Source of the DNA: Ovoidimarina sediminis
GTDB taxonomy: Bacteria > Pseudomonadota > Alphaproteobacteria > Rhodobacterales > Rhodobacteraceae
Length of the DNA: 64,000 bases
Reading direction: 5' to 3'
Assembly: GCF_032586175.1 (NCBI RefSeq)
Contig: NZ_JAWHTE010000004.1
Span: 124,001-188,000, forward strand
The notes beneath the pieces were generated by a model. That model made no database searches. It saw only the letters and a program-made list of their open reading frames with translations, and was not told where the DNA came from. Each line of letters opens with the position of its first letter. Position 1 is the first letter of the stretch. Both the position numbers and the translations under genes were made by a program. Of the stretch, positions 26,595-35,446 are shown one piece after another.

Positions 26595-27275
26595 ATGGTG
26601 GAGCCGGAACTTATCGTCCTTGCCGCGGGGCTTCTGTTTGTCCTCGGCTACCTGATTATCAATCAGTGGATCCTCCGGATCCTGATGCTGATCGGCACCG
26701 CGCTTTACATCTGGTACTACGCCACCGCTGCGGCCGAACCGCTCTGGGCGGCGATGTGGATGAGCACGGCGACGGGCTGCGCCAATGTCATCGGGCTCAT
26801 GTTCCTCTGGTTCCGCCGCTCCCATGCCGCGATCCCGCACAAGCATCGCGACATCTATCCAAGCTTCGATCTTCTGCCCCCGGGGGATTTCCGCTCGATC
26901 ATCCTCTGCGCGAAGCGCCATGTGCTCGAAGATGAAATCGAGGCCACCCGCGAAGGCGCGCCGGTCCAGACGCTCTACTACATCCTCAAGGGAAGTGCGC
27001 AGGCCGAGAAGAAGGGGCAAAGCTTCCCGCTGCCAGACAATATCTTCCTCGGTGAAATCGGCTGCCTCACCGGCGTTCCGGCCTCGGCCACCACCTGGAT
27101 CGCGGCGGGCAGCGAAATCCTCGAATGGGACGTGGCCCAGGTCCGCCGCAAGAGCGAGCGCTCGGTCCGCTTCAAGCTCGCCCTCGAAGCGATGATTTCC
27201 CACGATCTGGCCGCCAAGGTCGCCCGCGCGGGCTCTCCCGCCGCCGTCGCCTCTCCCAGTTCGCGCGTCGCCTGA
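26595..27275 (+). CDS. Popeye-like membrane protein with cyclic-nucleotide-binding-type domain
   Basis: This 226-residue protein has three membrane helices (about residues 5-22, 26-44 and 50-72). They are followed by a cytoplasmic domain shaped like a cyclic-nucleotide-binding fold (about 85-200). The phosphate-binding cassette is recognisable as FLGEIGCLTGVPASATTW (about residues 150-167). It keeps the G-E pair, but has serine where the canonical cassette has the phosphate-binding arginine. Three helices plus such a domain is the Popeye (POPDC) layout known from animals, with scattered bacterial homologues. Start is ATG 26595; an upstream TTG is possible. Output and partner are unknown. Confidence 0.75.
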   Translation: MVEPELIVLAAGLLFVLGYLIINQWILRILMLIGTALYIWYYATAAAEPLWAAMWMSTATGCANVIGLMFLWFRRSHAAIPHKHRDIYPSFDLLPPGDFRSIILCAKRHVLEDEIEATREGAPVQTLYYILKGSAQAEKKGQSFPLPDNIFLGEIGCLTGVPASATTWIAAGSEILEWDVAQVRRKSERSVRFKLALEAMISHDLAAKVARAGSPAAVASPSSRVA

Positions 27276-27285
27276 GCCTCGGGCT

Positions 27286-27666
27286 TCAGGCCACCACGGC
27301 CATGCACTCGATCTCGACCTTCATGCGCGGATCGACAAGCGCCGACACCTCGACAAGGGTCGAAGCGGGCCGGTGCTCGCCGAAATAGGCAACGCGCGCC
27401 GGGTTGATCGCGGCGCGCTCGGAAATGTCGGTCAGAAACACCTGCACCTTCGTCACCGTTTCCGGGCTCCCGCCCGCCGCCCGCAAACAGGCATCCATCG
27501 CGGCCAGCGCGATGTCGAACTGCTCCACCGTATCTTCGGGAATATACCCGTCCGCCGTCATCCCCACGATGCCCGACACCCAGATCAGCTCGCCCGCGCG
27601 CACCGAATGGCAATAGTGGCTCACGGGTGCCATCTGCCCCTCGACCATGTGACGTTCGATATCCAT
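27286..27666 (-). CDS. RidA family protein
   Basis: This 126-residue protein of the RidA/YjgF/UK114 family typically forms trimers that deaminate reactive enamines/imines. Family marks are VRAGELIWVSGIVGM near the start, CLRAAGGSPETVTKVQVFLTD in the middle, and the GEHRPASTLVEVSALVDPRMKVEIECMA C-terminus (read in parts). In RidA proper, an arginine near the C-terminal P-x-x-x-x-E-I-E segment is catalytic. Here the equivalent stretch reads DPRMKVEIE, so a basic residue is present. It converges on the Popeye-like gene (10-bp gap) and lies downstream of the lactonase-like gene on the same strand. Confidence 0.9.
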   Translation of the reverse strand: MDIERHMVEGQMAPVSHYCHSVRAGELIWVSGIVGMTADGYIPEDTVEQFDIALAAMDACLRAAGGSPETVTKVQVFLTDISERAAINPARVAYFGEHRPASTLVEVSALVDPRMKVEIECMAVVA

Positions 27667-27699
27667 TCCTGTCTCCCTTTCCCTCTTGGTGTGCCGCGC

Positions 27700-28500
27700 C
27701 TATCCGCCCGCGACCGGCCCCTTGTCCAGCCGCCAGACGAAGCCCGATGTCCCGGCCTCCGGAAACCGCTCCCTGACCAGCGGGTCATGGCCCGGGATCA
27801 CCCGGGCATCGTCGCCCCCGCCCAGCCGCCGGATCACCTTGAACCCCTCCAGCATGTCCTCCAGATCGATCACGATCGGAAACGGCTTGCCGGCCTGAAA
27901 ATTCTCGTAGAAATGCGCCGCATCCGAGGCAAGGCACAAGGGCCCCGTCGCCGTCGCCACCTCGACAACCTGAAGCCCTCGCGAATGCCCGCCCGTCCGG
28001 TGCACCCGCACCCCGGGCGCCACCTCCGCGCTGCCTTTATGGAACGCCACGCGCCCCGAATAGACATGCCGCACCATCTCGCAGACATGGTCCGCGGTGA
28101 ACGGCATCTGCATCGCGGGGTGGCACATGCAGGGCCCCGTGGCATAGGCCATCTCGGCCTCCTGCAGGTGAAACGTCGCCATGGGATAGCGATCAAGACC
28201 GCCTGCATGATCGTAATGCAGATGCGTGATGATCACGGTCTCGACCGTCTCCGCCGCCAGCCCCAGCGCCCCCAGCGCCACCGCCGGATCGCGCAGGATC
28301 GGCCGGTCACGCCGCGCCCCCTCTCCTTCGTCGTATCCGGTATCGACAAGGATCGTCCGATCCCCCGATCTCAGCACCCACACGAAAAAATCCATCCCGT
28401 GCGGCGCGGCGGGGTGATCGTCGAAAATGAAGCTGTCGCCCCGCACCCGCGCATTGCGGTCGGCATACTTGACCGCATAAACCTCCCAGTGCTGGTCCAT
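27700..28500 (-). CDS. metallo-beta-lactamase fold hydrolase (N-acyl homoserine lactonase-like)
   Basis: This 266-residue protein has the zinc motif T-H93-L-H95-Y-D97-H98-A-G-G and the later metal ligands in GGHSRG and ASDAAHFYENF. Its architecture resembles AttM/AhlB-type lactonases and related hydrolases, so quorum-signal or lactone hydrolysis is possible. The family is broad and the substrate cannot be fixed from sequence. The ATG at 28500 gives MDQHWEVYAVKYADR, matching the usual family start; an in-frame ATG five codons earlier is less likely. It precedes the RidA gene by 33 bp, so the two may form an operon. Confidence 0.85.
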   Translation of the reverse strand: MDQHWEVYAVKYADRNARVRGDSFIFDDHPAAPHGMDFFVWVLRSGDRTILVDTGYDEGEGARRDRPILRDPAVALGALGLAAETVETVIITHLHYDHAGGLDRYPMATFHLQEAEMAYATGPCMCHPAMQMPFTADHVCEMVRHVYSGRVAFHKGSAEVAPGVRVHRTGGHSRGLQVVEVATATGPLCLASDAAHFYENFQAGKPFPIVIDLEDMLEGFKVIRRLGGGDDARVIPGHDPLVRERFPEAGTSGFVWRLDKGPVAGG

Positions 28501-28585
28501 CGCAGCCTCCCGCACGCCCTGACCCTCGCGGCAGAGTGTCGGCGCAGGGGAAGGGCGTCAATGGCCGGATAAGGGGGGGACGCGG

Positions 28586-29629
28586 ATGCAGAAGGAAAAC
28601 GTCGCGGTGATCGGGCTCGGCTATTTCAGCCAGTTCCACCTCGCGGCCTGGGTGCGCCGTCCCGGCCTCGCACTTGCGGGCGCCACTGATCCCGATCCCG
28701 CCCGCCGCGCCTGGGCGGCGGAAACCCACGGCGTCGATCCCTTCGACAGCACCGACGCGCTCCTTGCCGCCACCCGCCCCGCCATCGTCGATATCGTCGC
28801 CCCGCCCGGGGCCCATGCCGCGCTCATTCGCCAATGCCTCGCCCCGGGCCGGATCATCGTCTGCCAGAAACCCTTCTGCACCTCGCTGGCCGAGGCCATG
28901 GCGATCACCGCCGAGGCCGAAGCGGCCGGCACCACCCTCGTCATACACGAAAACTTCCGTTTTCAGCCCTGGCACCGGACGATCCGCCGCGTCCTTGACG
29001 CGGGCCACCTCGGCACGGTCTGGCAGGCCCGCTTCTGCCTCCGCCCCGGCGACGGGCGCGGGGATGACGCGTACCTCTCCCGCCAGCCCCGTTTCCGCGA
29101 GATGGAACGCCTCCTGATCGAGGAAACCGCCGTCCACTTCATCGATCTGTTCCGCTGGTTCTTTGGCGGGATCGAAACCGTCTGGGCCGATCTCCGGCAA
29201 CTGAACCCGGTCCTGAAAGGCGAAGACGCGGGGCTCATGGTCCTGACCCACGAGGGCGGCTGCCGCAGCCTCTTCGACGGCAACCGCCTCGCCGATCACG
29301 CCAGCGACAACCCCCGCCGCACGATGGGAGAGCTCGAGATCGTGGGAGAGGGCGGCACCCTCACCCTCGACGGCGCGGGCACCGTCCGCCTCCGCCCCTT
29401 CGGCGCATCGGAGTGGCAGGTGATCCCCGTGACCGATCCCGTCGACGACACGGCGTTCGGCGGCGGCTGCGTCGAGGCGCTGATCACCCATGTGGCCGAC
29501 ACCCGCGACACGCCCGACAAGATCGAAAACCAGGCCCGCGCCTATCTTCCGGTGATCGTCGCGACCGAGGCCGCCTACCGCGCCGATGCGGAAGGTCGCC
29601 GCATCACTCTTCCCGGAACGCCCGCGTGA
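28586..29629 (+). CDS. Gfo/Idh/MocA family oxidoreductase
   Basis: This 347-residue NAD(P)-dependent sugar- or polyol-type dehydrogenase has the Rossmann motif VAVIGLGYFSQFHL (residues 5-18). The usual catalytic E-K-P motif is changed to Q-K-P (VCQKPFCTSLAEAM, about residue 93). This is a conservative deviation because the lysine is kept. The alpha/beta C-terminal domain carries NPRRTMGELEIVGEGGTLTL. The ribosome binding site is AAGGGGGG. Its last 26 bases overlap tail-to-tail with the type I secretion adaptor gene on the other strand. The substrate is unknown. Confidence 0.88.
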   Translation: MQKENVAVIGLGYFSQFHLAAWVRRPGLALAGATDPDPARRAWAAETHGVDPFDSTDALLAATRPAIVDIVAPPGAHAALIRQCLAPGRIIVCQKPFCTSLAEAMAITAEAEAAGTTLVIHENFRFQPWHRTIRRVLDAGHLGTVWQARFCLRPGDGRGDDAYLSRQPRFREMERLLIEETAVHFIDLFRWFFGGIETVWADLRQLNPVLKGEDAGLMVLTHEGGCRSLFDGNRLADHASDNPRRTMGELEIVGEGGTLTLDGAGTVRLRPFGASEWQVIPVTDPVDDTAFGGGCVEALITHVADTRDTPDKIENQARAYLPVIVATEAAYRADAEGRRITLPGTPA

Positions 29630-30908
29630 AATAAACCGTAAGCGGATGGGTCAGGTAGGCCAGCGGCGTCCGGTCCTCGGTCTTCAGGAACGCTTCCACC
29701 GGCATGCCGGGCAGAAGCGTGATGTCGGGCAGGGCGGCCACCGCGTCGGCATCGGGCGACACTACGGCCTCGTAATAGGTTTCCCCCGTCGCCTGGTCGG
29801 TCACGGCATCGGCCGACACCCGCACCACCTCGCCCGCGATCTCAGGTGTCGTCCTGCGGCTGAAGGTCGTGAACATCAGCGATACGGGCTGACCGGGAAA
29901 CACCTGGTCCACGTCGATCGGGTCGATCCGCGCCGACACCTGCAAGGGCTGATCGCCCGGCACGATGAACATCATCGGATCGGCGGGGCGCACCACCGCG
30001 CCCACGGTCAGAACCTTGCTGTCGAACACCGTGCCCGCCAGCGGCGCCCGCACGTCCAGCCGGTTCAGCTGTTCCACAAGGCTCACCCGCCGTTCCTTCA
30101 GCTCGATCTCGGAATAAAGCAGATCCCGCAATTCGGTGATCGCCTGCTCGCGCCGCCCGTCCGTCAGCCTGAGCGCCTGAATCGCCAGTTCCGATTGCCG
30201 TGTCCGCGCCTCCGCCACATTGGCCGTCAGCGCCCCGATCTCGCCCTGAAGCCGCGCCTCCTCGCGCAGAAGTTCCAGCACCCGGTTCGCCTGCACGAGG
30301 CCCTGCGCCAGCAGGCCCTCCAGGTTCTCCCGCTCGCTCGACACGATCTCAAGCTGCCGGTCGAGCGCGGTCAGCTGCGCCTCCGCCCCCTCCACCTGCT
30401 TGTCGATCTGCACCCGCTGTTCGCCCAGTTGCTCAAGCTCCTGCGCGAGCGACACCTTGCGCGCCTCGAACAGCGAAATCTGGCCTGCGATCTGGTCCAC
30501 CACCTGCGGTTCCGAAAGCGTCCGGTAGTCGGGGATCTCGGTGATCTCCAGGCTCTCGGCCGCATCCCGCTCGGCGGCCAGCCGCGCGCTGCGGCCGTGG
30601 ATCTCCAGAAGCTGCGCCTCGACCGTCGCCAGTTCCGACAACAGGAACGTATCGTCGAGCCGGACGAGAATATCCCCCGTCGCCACCCGGTCGCCGTCGC
30701 GTGCGATGATCTGGCCCACAACCCCGCCATCGGGATGCTGCACCACCTGCCGCTCGGCCTCAACCTCCACGATCCCGCGCGCCACCACGGCGCCCGCGAT
30801 CTGGGTGCCCACGCTCCACGCCCCGATCCCGCCGACCATCAGCGCAATCGCCGCGAAACCGATCGTCAGCGGCAGCCGCGCGCTCCATTTCGGCCCGGGC
30901 GCGCTCAT
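29604..30908 (-). CDS. HlyD family type I secretion periplasmic adaptor
   Basis: This 434-residue membrane fusion protein has an N-terminal membrane helix (about residues 13-33) and a lipoyl/barrel-sandwich half (QHPDGGVVGQIIARDGDRVATGDILVRL). A long alpha-helical hairpin rich in Glu, Gln and Leu (about 95-280) is followed by the C-terminal beta-barrel with VRAPLAGTVFD. It bridges the ABC exporter to a TolC-like outer membrane channel. It overlaps the ABC gene by 4 bases. No TolC gene or RTX cargo gene is in the window. Confidence 0.92.
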   Translation of the reverse strand: MSAPGPKWSARLPLTIGFAAIALMVGGIGAWSVGTQIAGAVVARGIVEVEAERQVVQHPDGGVVGQIIARDGDRVATGDILVRLDDTFLLSELATVEAQLLEIHGRSARLAAERDAAESLEITEIPDYRTLSEPQVVDQIAGQISLFEARKVSLAQELEQLGEQRVQIDKQVEGAEAQLTALDRQLEIVSSERENLEGLLAQGLVQANRVLELLREEARLQGEIGALTANVAEARTRQSELAIQALRLTDGRREQAITELRDLLYSEIELKERRVSLVEQLNRLDVRAPLAGTVFDSKVLTVGAVVRPADPMMFIVPGDQPLQVSARIDPIDVDQVFPGQPVSLMFTTFSRRTTPEIAGEVVRVSADAVTDQATGETYYEAVVSPDADAVAALPDITLLPGMPVEAFLKTEDRTPLAYLTHPLTVYFTRAFREE

Positions 30909-32647
30909 GGTTTCGCCGCCCCGCGCTTCACCACCCGGCTCACGTCCTCGGCGTTGCGCATCATCGACTTGATCACCTCGTCGCGCGGACCGAATGCCAC
31001 GGCCTTCCCGCCATCGACCACCAGAAGCCGGTCACAGGCCGAAATCGCGGTGGGCCGGTGGGTCATGATCACCACGGCCTTTCCTTCCGCCTTCATGTCC
31101 GTGACCACGGCGTTCAGCGCCTCGGACCCGTCGTTGTCGAGCGCCGAATTCGGCTCGTCCAGCACCAGGAACACCGGGTCGTCATAGATCGCGCGGGCCA
31201 GTGCCAGCCGCTGCTTCTGCCCGCCCGACAGGCGCGGATCGCCCGGCACCAGTCGGGTGTCATAGCCGGCGGGCAGTTTCAGGATGATCTCGTGCACCCG
31301 GGCCCTCTGCGCCGCCTTCACCACGCTTTCGGGATCGGGGTCGGTCGCCATCCGCGCGATGTTTTCGGCAATCGTGCCTTCGAACAGCACCACGTCCTGC
31401 GGCAGATAACCCAGATACCGGCCCAGCGCCTCGGGCCCATACTGGTCCAGTGTCGCCTTGTTCAGCCGGATCTCGCCCACCGTCGGTCGGGTCAGCCCGG
31501 TCAGAAGCCGCGCCAGCGTCGTCTTGCCGGCGCCCGACCGCCCGATCACGCCCACCGCCTCGCCGGGCTGCACGTCGAAATTGATGCCCTGCAGGATCGG
31601 CGGCTGCCCGGGGCTCGAGGCCAGCCCGAGGTTCGTCACCTCCAGAAGCGCCGCGGGCGGGGGCAGGGGCGTGCGCTCCTCCTCCTCCGGCACCTCGTCC
31701 AGAAGCTCCGCCAGGTTCGCCCGGCCCAGCCGCGCGCGCTGCACCACGGCCCATTGTCCGATCGTCTGTTCCACCGGCGCCAGCGCCCGACCCAGAAGGA
31801 TCGACGCTGCGATCATCGCGCCCGCCGTCACCTCGGTCTGCAGCACAAGCCACGCGCCCACCGCCAGCATCGCCGACTGAAGAAAGAAGCGGAACGCCTT
31901 GGAAAACGACGTAAAGCCCCCGGTCCGGTCCTGCGCCGAAAGGCTGTCGCTCACCGCGTCGGCCTGCATCGCCTGCCACCGCGCGGTCATCGCGGGCTGC
32001 ATCCCCTGCGCCCGGATCAGGGGCGCCCCGGCCTCCGCCTGCTGGGCAAACCGCGTCGCCGCCCCGCTCTTGCCCTGCGCCACATCCTGCGCCTTCCGGG
32101 TCAGAAGCTGGTTCGCCAGCGCCACGAGGATCAGAAGGCCGCCCCCCGCCACCGCCAGCCACCCCAGAAGCGGATGGAAAATGAAGATCGCGATCAGGAA
32201 GACGGGCGTCCAGGGCACATCGAACAGCGCCAGAAGCGCCGGCGACGACAGGAAATTCCGGATCGCCTCCAGATCCTGCAAGCTCCCCTTCGCCGGGCCT
32301 TTCGCCCCGATCATCGCCGACCGCGCGACGATCGCCTCGAAGATCCGCGGGCCAAGGCCGGTCTGAAACCGCGCGCCGACCCGGGCCATCACACGGCCGC
32401 GCGCATATTCCAGAAGGCCATAGAAGAAATACAGAATCGCGACGAGCCCGAAGAGCGCCAGAAGCGTCTCTTCCGACCGCGAGGCCAGCACCCGGTCATA
32501 GACCTGAAGCATGAACAAGGGCCCCGTCAGCATCAGAAGATTGGTGAAGATGCTGAACAGAAGCGTCGAACGAAACAGGCCCCCCGACGCGACCCGCGAC
32601 AGGGCAAGCTCGGACCTTCCGGTCCCCGGTGTCGTCTTCTTCGCCAT
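30905..32647 (-). CDS. type I secretion system permease/ATPase (PrtD-like)
   Basis: This 580-residue ABC exporter has a six-helix membrane domain in the first 300 residues and a nucleotide-binding domain. The Walker A motif GRSGAGKTTL lies near residue 367, the signature LSGGQKQRLALARA near 471, and the Walker B VFLVLDEPNSALD just after. The N-terminus lacks a C39 peptidase domain, which places it in the PrtD/HasD group rather than the HlyB or bacteriocin type. It is transcribed first in a two-gene operon with the HlyD-type adaptor. The cargo must be encoded elsewhere. Confidence 0.92.
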   Translation of the reverse strand: MAKKTTPGTGRSELALSRVASGGLFRSTLLFSIFTNLLMLTGPLFMLQVYDRVLASRSEETLLALFGLVAILYFFYGLLEYARGRVMARVGARFQTGLGPRIFEAIVARSAMIGAKGPAKGSLQDLEAIRNFLSSPALLALFDVPWTPVFLIAIFIFHPLLGWLAVAGGGLLILVALANQLLTRKAQDVAQGKSGAATRFAQQAEAGAPLIRAQGMQPAMTARWQAMQADAVSDSLSAQDRTGGFTSFSKAFRFFLQSAMLAVGAWLVLQTEVTAGAMIAASILLGRALAPVEQTIGQWAVVQRARLGRANLAELLDEVPEEEERTPLPPPAALLEVTNLGLASSPGQPPILQGINFDVQPGEAVGVIGRSGAGKTTLARLLTGLTRPTVGEIRLNKATLDQYGPEALGRYLGYLPQDVVLFEGTIAENIARMATDPDPESVVKAAQRARVHEIILKLPAGYDTRLVPGDPRLSGGQKQRLALARAIYDDPVFLVLDEPNSALDNDGSEALNAVVTDMKAEGKAVVIMTHRPTAISACDRLLVVDGGKAVAFGPRDEVIKSMMRNAEDVSRVVKRGAAKP

Positions 32648-32742
32648 CCTGTGCGCAGCCTGTCACCGACCCACGGCTATTTCCAGCCAAATGACGGGCA
32701 TTTTAGGGGCTTTCCTGCCCGCGCGTGGCCGCGAAACCGCGC

Positions 32743-35148
32743 TTACCCCCGCATCGCGCGTCCGTCGGGGTCGTAGGGCGAAGGCGCGATCACCTCCGCC
32801 GCCCGCTCGCGCCCCACCACGTGCACGCTGAGCGGCGTTCCCGGCGCGGCGTGATCCCGGTCGATCATCGCCATGGCGATCGAATGGCCAGTGGTGTGCC
32901 CATAGGCGCCCGAGGTCACGAAGCCAACCCGCTTGCCATCTGCCCAGATCGGCTCGTACCCGCTCGCATCCGCCCGGTCCGCATCGACCCGAAGCGTCGC
33001 CAGCACCTGCTCGAGCCCGTTCCCCTCGCGTTCGCGCAGCGCGGCGTCCCGGCCCGTGAAATCGCCCTTCTCCCAGGCGATCCAGCGATCCATCCCCACC
33101 ATCGCCGGCGTCCGGTCCTGGGTGAACTCGGCCGACCAGATGCCGAAACTCTTCTCGATTCTCAGGGACAGCAGCGCATTGAACCCGTATTCCCGGATCC
33201 CGCTCTCCGCGCCCGCTTCCAGAAGCGCGCGCCTCAGCCCGGCATGTTCCGCCGCGCCGCAGTTGATCTCGTAACCCAGTTCGCCCGTCACGCTCAGCCG
33301 CCCCACCTTGCAGCGGTAAAGCCCGATGTCGAACGTCCCGCAGCCCATGAAGGGCAGGGCGCCCACATCCGCCTCCGTCAGCCGTTCGATGACCTCGCGC
33401 GATTTCGGGCCCGACAGCGAAAACCCCACGGTCGCGTCCGAGATATCCCGCACCGTCACACCATCGTCGAGGCAGCCCCGGAACCAGCGCATATGCCATT
33501 CCCGCAGGTAGTAGGATCCCATGATCCACCAGATCCCGTCGCCCCAGTTGAAGACCGTGAGATCGCCCTTCATCCGGCCTTCGGGCGACAGCATCGGCGC
33601 CAGCCGCGCGCGCCCCGGCCCCGGCAGGCGCGAGGCCATCACCCGGTCAAGCCAGGCCTCCGCCCCGGGCCCCGACACCTCGTAGCGCGAGAAGCCCGAG
33701 ATATCGAGAAGCCCCACGCCCTCGCGCACCGCCCGGCATTCCTCCGCCACGATCGGGAAGGCGTTCGACCGGTTCAGCGTCGGCTCCTCCTCGAACCCCT
33801 CGGGTGCGAAGTAAAGCGGCACCTCAAGCCCCCAGGACACGCCCCATTTGCAGCCCGCGCCGGTCATCGCGTCATGCGCCCCGGCCGTCTTCAGCGGCCG
33901 CCCGGCGGGCAGCTGCTCGTTCGGATAGGTCATCACGAAGCGGCGCGAATAGAACTGCCCCGTGGTCTGGCGGATATAGTCCTTGTTCGACGCGAACGCG
34001 CCGTAGCGCGCGATATCCATGGGCCAGCTGTCGGCCTCGGTATCGCCATGGATCATCCATTCGGCCAGCGACTTGCCCACGCCGCCCCCTTGCAGGAAGC
34101 CGGCCATCACCCCGCAGGCCAGCCAGTAATTCGGCACGCTGGCGACCGGGCCCACCAGCGGGTTCCCGTCGGGCGAGAAGGTGAAGGCCCCGTTCACCCA
34201 GTTCCGGATCCCCACGTCGTTCAGGCAGGGATAGCGCTTGAACGCCAGCGTCAGCTCGTCCTCGATCCGGTCGATATCCTCCTGCAGAAGCTCGATCCCG
34301 TATTCCCACGGCGCCCCGTCCATCATCCAGTGCTGGTGGTTCACCTCGTAGATTCCGACGAGAATGCCCTTCTGGTCCTGCCGCATATAGGTGAACCCCT
34401 CCAGGTCCACCGTCATCGGCACCTCGAAATCAAGCGCCTCGATCTCCGGAATGCTCTCGGTCAGAAGATAGTGATGCGACAGCGGCGACACCGGCAGATC
34501 GAGCCCCACCATCCGCCCGCATTGCTTGGCCCAAAGCCCGCCGGCGTTCACCACGTGCTCGGCCTTCACCGTGCCCTTCTCGGTCACCACCTCCCAGTGA
34601 TCGCCCTTCCAGTGCAACTCCAGCACCCGGTTGTGCTCGATCACCTCCGCCCCGCGCATCTTCGCGCATTTTGCATAGGCGTGCACGGTGCCGGTCGTGT
34701 CGACATAGCCTTCCCGGTCGGCCCAAAGCCCGCCGATCACCCCGTCGATATCCATGATCGGGCACGCGGCCTTCACCTCCTCGGGCGTCATCAGGTGGCA
34801 ATCCTCGATCCCGATCGACTGAAAGATCCGGTAGGCCGATTGCAGCCACTCCCACCGCGCGGGCGCCGAGGCCACCGTCACCCCCCCGGTCATGTGAAGC
34901 CCGATCGACTGGCCGCTCTCCGCCTCGATCTCCTGCAGAAGATCGATCGTATAGGCCTGCAGCGCGGCCATGTTCGGATCGGCGTTGAGCGCGTGGATCC
35001 CCCCCGCCGCATGCCAGGACGAGCCCGCTGTCAGCACGTTCCGTTCGATCAGCGCCACGTCGCTCCAGCCGCACTTCGCAAGGTGATAAAGCACCGACGC
35101 CCCCACCACGCCGCCCCCGATCACGACGACCCTGTACTGAGATTTCAT
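32743..35148 (-). CDS. FAD-dependent oxidoreductase / GcvT fusion (dimethylglycine or sarcosine dehydrogenase-like)
   Basis: This 801-residue protein has an N-terminal FAD domain (VVVIGGGVVGASVLYHLA, G11-x-G13-x-x-G16). In it, H46 of GSSWHAAGG matches the histidine that covalently binds FAD in dimethylglycine dehydrogenase. A middle FAO/linker domain is followed by GcvT-type folate-binding domains in the second half. It probably demethylates an N-methyl amine and passes the one-carbon unit to tetrahydrofolate. Start ATG 35148 follows GGAGGGG. A second protein of the same layout is encoded at 61141. It stands alone here, without MttB-type genes nearby. Confidence 0.9.
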   Translation of the reverse strand: MKSQYRVVVIGGGVVGASVLYHLAKCGWSDVALIERNVLTAGSSWHAAGGIHALNADPNMAALQAYTIDLLQEIEAESGQSIGLHMTGGVTVASAPARWEWLQSAYRIFQSIGIEDCHLMTPEEVKAACPIMDIDGVIGGLWADREGYVDTTGTVHAYAKCAKMRGAEVIEHNRVLELHWKGDHWEVVTEKGTVKAEHVVNAGGLWAKQCGRMVGLDLPVSPLSHHYLLTESIPEIEALDFEVPMTVDLEGFTYMRQDQKGILVGIYEVNHQHWMMDGAPWEYGIELLQEDIDRIEDELTLAFKRYPCLNDVGIRNWVNGAFTFSPDGNPLVGPVASVPNYWLACGVMAGFLQGGGVGKSLAEWMIHGDTEADSWPMDIARYGAFASNKDYIRQTTGQFYSRRFVMTYPNEQLPAGRPLKTAGAHDAMTGAGCKWGVSWGLEVPLYFAPEGFEEEPTLNRSNAFPIVAEECRAVREGVGLLDISGFSRYEVSGPGAEAWLDRVMASRLPGPGRARLAPMLSPEGRMKGDLTVFNWGDGIWWIMGSYYLREWHMRWFRGCLDDGVTVRDISDATVGFSLSGPKSREVIERLTEADVGALPFMGCGTFDIGLYRCKVGRLSVTGELGYEINCGAAEHAGLRRALLEAGAESGIREYGFNALLSLRIEKSFGIWSAEFTQDRTPAMVGMDRWIAWEKGDFTGRDAALREREGNGLEQVLATLRVDADRADASGYEPIWADGKRVGFVTSGAYGHTTGHSIAMAMIDRDHAAPGTPLSVHVVGRERAAEVIAPSPYDPDGRAMRG

Positions 35149-35295
35149 GCGTGTCCCCTCCCGGCTGTCCTGCCCGCATCTCACCACGCGGGATGCACCT
35201 GGGTGCCCCCCCGAGCGTCAAATGCCGGTCCCCGCGCGACATTTCCCGCCGCGCGCCGCCCCCGCCACCCGGGGTACCGTCCCGCCGGGGGGGCG

Positions 35296-35361
35296 CTTCA
35301 TTTTGGCGAAAATACTCCGGGGGGGGGGGCGACCGTAGGGAGGCGGGGGCAGAGCCCCCTC
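35296..35361 (-). repeat. REP-like dispersed repeat, decayed copy (copy c)
   Basis: On the minus strand this copy has the first hairpin (GGGGGC, TCT loop, GCCCCC) and the core GGAGTATTTTCGCC plus AAAATGAAG. The second hairpin has lost base-pairing and is replaced by a run of 11 G on the plus strand (35319-35329). It occupies most of the 298-bp gap between the dimethylglycine dehydrogenase-like gene and the SnoaL-like gene. Nothing else was recognised in that gap. Confidence 0.8.
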
Positions 35362-35446
35362 CGCCTCGACGCCGCAGGCGGCGAAACCCCTCGCCTCCGG
35401 TGGGCGCCGCGGTCTAGGCTCTTTCGCGCACCAGAAAGGAATGCCC

